Assembly: GCA_034666705.1 (NCBI GenBank)
Contig: JAXDLH010000211.1
Location: 1 to 7,951, forward strand
DNA from: JAXDLH01 sp034666705
GTDB taxonomy: Bacteria; Chloroflexota; UBA6077; SHYK01
Direction of reading: 5' to 3'
Length of the DNA stretch: 7,951 nt
The first letter of the stretch is position 1; each line of letters starts with the position of its first letter. The position numbers and the translations under genes were made by a program. The notes below the pieces were generated by a model. It was not told the origin of the DNA. It ran no database searches and saw only the letters and a list, made by a program, of their open reading frames with translations. Below are positions 7,401-7,951 of the stretch, piece after piece.

Positions 7401-7951
7401 TGATGGGCCAATCGACTGCGAGTCCGTGCGCTCGGACGCTTCGGGGATGAGCGGCGGATGCTTCTGCAGACCGGTATCGAAGTAGCTCGGCTGCTCCCCG
7501 GGCTGGCGGCCCCAACGGATCGCACCGCCGTGCACGTGGTGCACGTGGAACACCTCGGAGCCGCCGTGGATTACGCGCTGCTTCACCGGGTCGCCGAGAT
7601 AGCTGCGGGCGATCGGCGTGGCGGGATCGCCAAATGCGTATGAGCTGTACGGGGCAGATTTGTCGAACGTACCAATCGTTCGTTGCTGGAGCGCAAGGCG
7701 ATTCATGAATGGCTCGCTACGGTAGTTGATGGCCCGGTCGCCCGGCCGGTAGGCCGTGCTGAATGGGTCGACCTGGACGACGGGAAGCCCGGCGGCGTTG
7801 AGGTGCTGATACCGCTCGTTGCCGATCTCGTGGTAGTAGATCGCGAACTCGCGGAAGTGGCTGCCACTCGGCCCCTGGATGATCGCGTCCCACCCGCTGG
7901 CGGTCTCGGCTCCAGTGCGTGCGTCGACGAAGCGCGAGCCCGCCGGCTCGA
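4449..7951 (-). CDS. Six-domain (ceruloplasmin-like) multicopper oxidase, N-terminus off the right edge
   Basis: The reading frame is open to the window end, giving 1166 visible residues. The ATG at 7706 is internal: 81 in-frame codons precede it, with the end of a cupredoxin domain. Multicopper oxidases take electrons from substrates such as Mn(II), Fe(II), Cu(I) or phenols at a type 1 copper and reduce O2 to water at a trinuclear cluster. In visible-fragment numbering, domain 2 carries HVHHVHG (135-141) and HCHVAHHYLAGM (207-218): Cys208, His213 and Met218 for type 1 copper, His207 and His209 for the cluster. Domain 3 carries HIH (476-478) and FHDH (His595, His597). Domains 4-6 repeat the fold with ligands mostly lost. 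Paired Cys (389/452 and 822/879) open domains 3 and 5 and may form disulfides, as expected outside the cytoplasm; any signal peptide lies off-window. The layout recalls MnxG-type Mn(II) oxidases, but the substrate cannot be read from the sequence. Confidence 0.93.
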   Translation of the reverse strand, partial: EPAGSRFVDARTGAETASGWDAIIQGPSGSHFREFAIYYHEIGNERYQHLNAAGLPVVQVDPFSTAYRPGDRAINYRSEPFMNRLALQQRTIGTFDKSAPYSSYAFGDPATPIARSYLGDPVKQRVIHGGSEVFHVHHVHGGAIRWGRQPGEQPSYFDTGLQKHPPLIPEASERTDSQSIGPSETYDVVDECGSGGCQLSAGDFLIHCHVAHHYLAGMWMIWRVYDTLQGTAGSQDGLPALMELPDRAGRMQPAVTSSQLVGRTVDWMGQTFQITPDNLAQWVERQLPPQGTPKGYDAAVFDWSKQGDLYLNEPETDRSWPGYASAAPGQRLPITFDPVTGKLAYPWLHPHLGQRPPFAPNHGPAPFLEPIQQGTLPAAPGANGPWSLCPTGTQPKQFAVNAITLPITYNALTSQIDPVGQLFVLRSQEDAVKATNDLKTPLAIRANAGQDCVDVVLRSELQDSRDNAFLSKVDIHIHFVQFDVQASDGVDTGFNYEQSVRPFATEGEKLSASAAAGATTLSLAKTGRFQPGEVVGVGMEQDTTFETARISAVAADLITLDAPLAFAHASGEIVSTEFVRYRWYPDTQFGTAYFHDHVDALHSWRHGLFGALVGEPPGSTYHDPRSGAEIISGPIADVHTLGRISADVVGSFREFVSFLQDDQPLTQVGLSSGGSINLRTEPLNRARGDPADFFSSLVHSDPATPLIQALIGDPIVFRSLVGGTNDVHTLHVDGHWFRTELYSATSPPTNTVHLGISERYDLVIPRAGGPQGMPGDYLYYNGRATKLQEGNWGILRVLGAPTGGLQPLPGHDSIPVPPPSVCPASAPVKEFAVDAIDIRLPQFGTRPAKIYVLDGDLDATLSGDRPAEPLVLHVNIGDCILVDLNNQTSGPVSFHADMLAADPADSAGVNAGRNPQQTTAPGETHRSTLYASPEVGETTALVRDWGDVLNNPKAGLYGAIIVGPAGASYTDPATGADISTAASWHADVHSPSGASYRDFTLLLQDEDQIIGTAQMPYAEQISGVVAMNYRAEPLAPRIARTRDRARVFMSSLNGDPATPLLEAYAGDAVRIHVLAPYSEQAHVFSVEGHRWPQEPGRDGTNLLSSQQVGALEAVTLQLDGGAGGTDSLPGDYLYGDHREPFRDAGLWGLLRVYPADAEAPIELLGR
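6228..6416 (-). other. Beta-rich module inserted in cupredoxin domain 3 of the oxidase
   Basis: About 63 residues (visible positions 512-574) separate the conserved NYEQSVRPF segment from RYRWYPDTQFGTAYFHDH, which I expect to be nearly contiguous in this oxidase family. The module reads AAAGATTLSLAKTGRFQPGE, then VVGVGMEQ, ETARISAV, LITLDAPLAFAHASGEIVS. This GATTL / F-x-PGE / G-x-ALITLD-like / AHASG pattern is a small all-beta element that I recall as a recurrent unit in secreted proteins of Chloroflexota and Actinomycetota. It probably forms a surface-exposed subdomain between two copper-ligand segments. Boundaries are approximate. Confidence 0.6.
6787..7275 (-). other. Long linker between oxidase domains 2 and 3
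   Basis: About 163 residues (visible positions 226-388) join the HCH-containing domain 2 to domain 3. The stretch is rich in Pro, Gly, Trp and aromatic residues and contains TFDPVTGKLAYPWLHPHLGQ and FAPNHGPAPF. It is much longer than the domain 4 to domain 5 junction (about 25 residues), so it is probably a structured strap rather than a simple hinge. No catalytic motif is seen in it. It contains several His (for example HPHLG and PNHGP), which could contact metal, but that is speculative. Confidence 0.55.

Noticed and set aside
4449..7706. Treating the ATG at 7706 as the oxidase start
   Set aside because: The frame stays open for 81 more codons to the window edge, and those codons match the domain-end segments (FREF..., INYRSEPF) repeated twice later in the same protein.
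1..7951. tRNA, rRNA, CRISPR, insertion sequence or phage genes
   Set aside because: I saw no cloverleaf-like sequence, spaced repeats, terminal inverted repeats, transposase or phage motifs on either strand.

Overview
The window is GC-rich bacterial chromosomal DNA with four genes, all on the minus strand. In transcription order (high to low coordinate) they are: a very large multicopper oxidase whose 5' end lies beyond the right edge, a von Willebrand factor A (VWA) protein with a long helical N-terminal half, a multi-pass membrane protein of unknown function, and the first 270 codons of gyrB, which runs off the left edge. The GyrB N-terminus, the VWA protein type and the base composition resemble Chloroflexota (Thermomicrobia-like) or a related high-GC lineage. 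That placement is from memory of family resemblance and is only moderately certain.

Layout: 1-810 gyrB (5' part); 811-883 a short leader with a perfect 9-bp inverted repeat just before the gyrB ribosome binding site; 884-1882 membrane protein, with an extended -10 promoter-like element placed so that the transcript would start on the A of the ATG; 1883-1983 spacer with a weak stem-loop; 1984-4068 (or 4128) VWA protein; 4129-4448 a non-coding gap of about 320 bases with a 12-bp perfect palindrome close to the VWA gene; 4449-7951 multicopper oxidase.

The most interesting gene is the oxidase. The visible 1166 residues are the tail of cupredoxin domain 1 and complete domains 2 to 6, so the whole protein is probably a six-domain, ceruloplasmin-like ring of three two-domain units. 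One full set of copper ligands remains. The HxxHxHG and HCHxxxHxxxxM blocks are in domain 2 and the two HxH blocks are in domain 3. This is the reverse of laccase order and recalls large bacterial MnxG-type metal oxidases. Domains 4 to 6 keep the fold signatures but have lost most copper ligands. A roughly 60-residue beta-rich module is inserted inside domain 3.

Nothing indicates that the four genes form one pathway. The first three could be transcribed in series, but the 320-base gap and the promoter-like element before the membrane protein suggest at least two or three transcription units. No RNA gene, CRISPR array, transposase or phage gene was seen.
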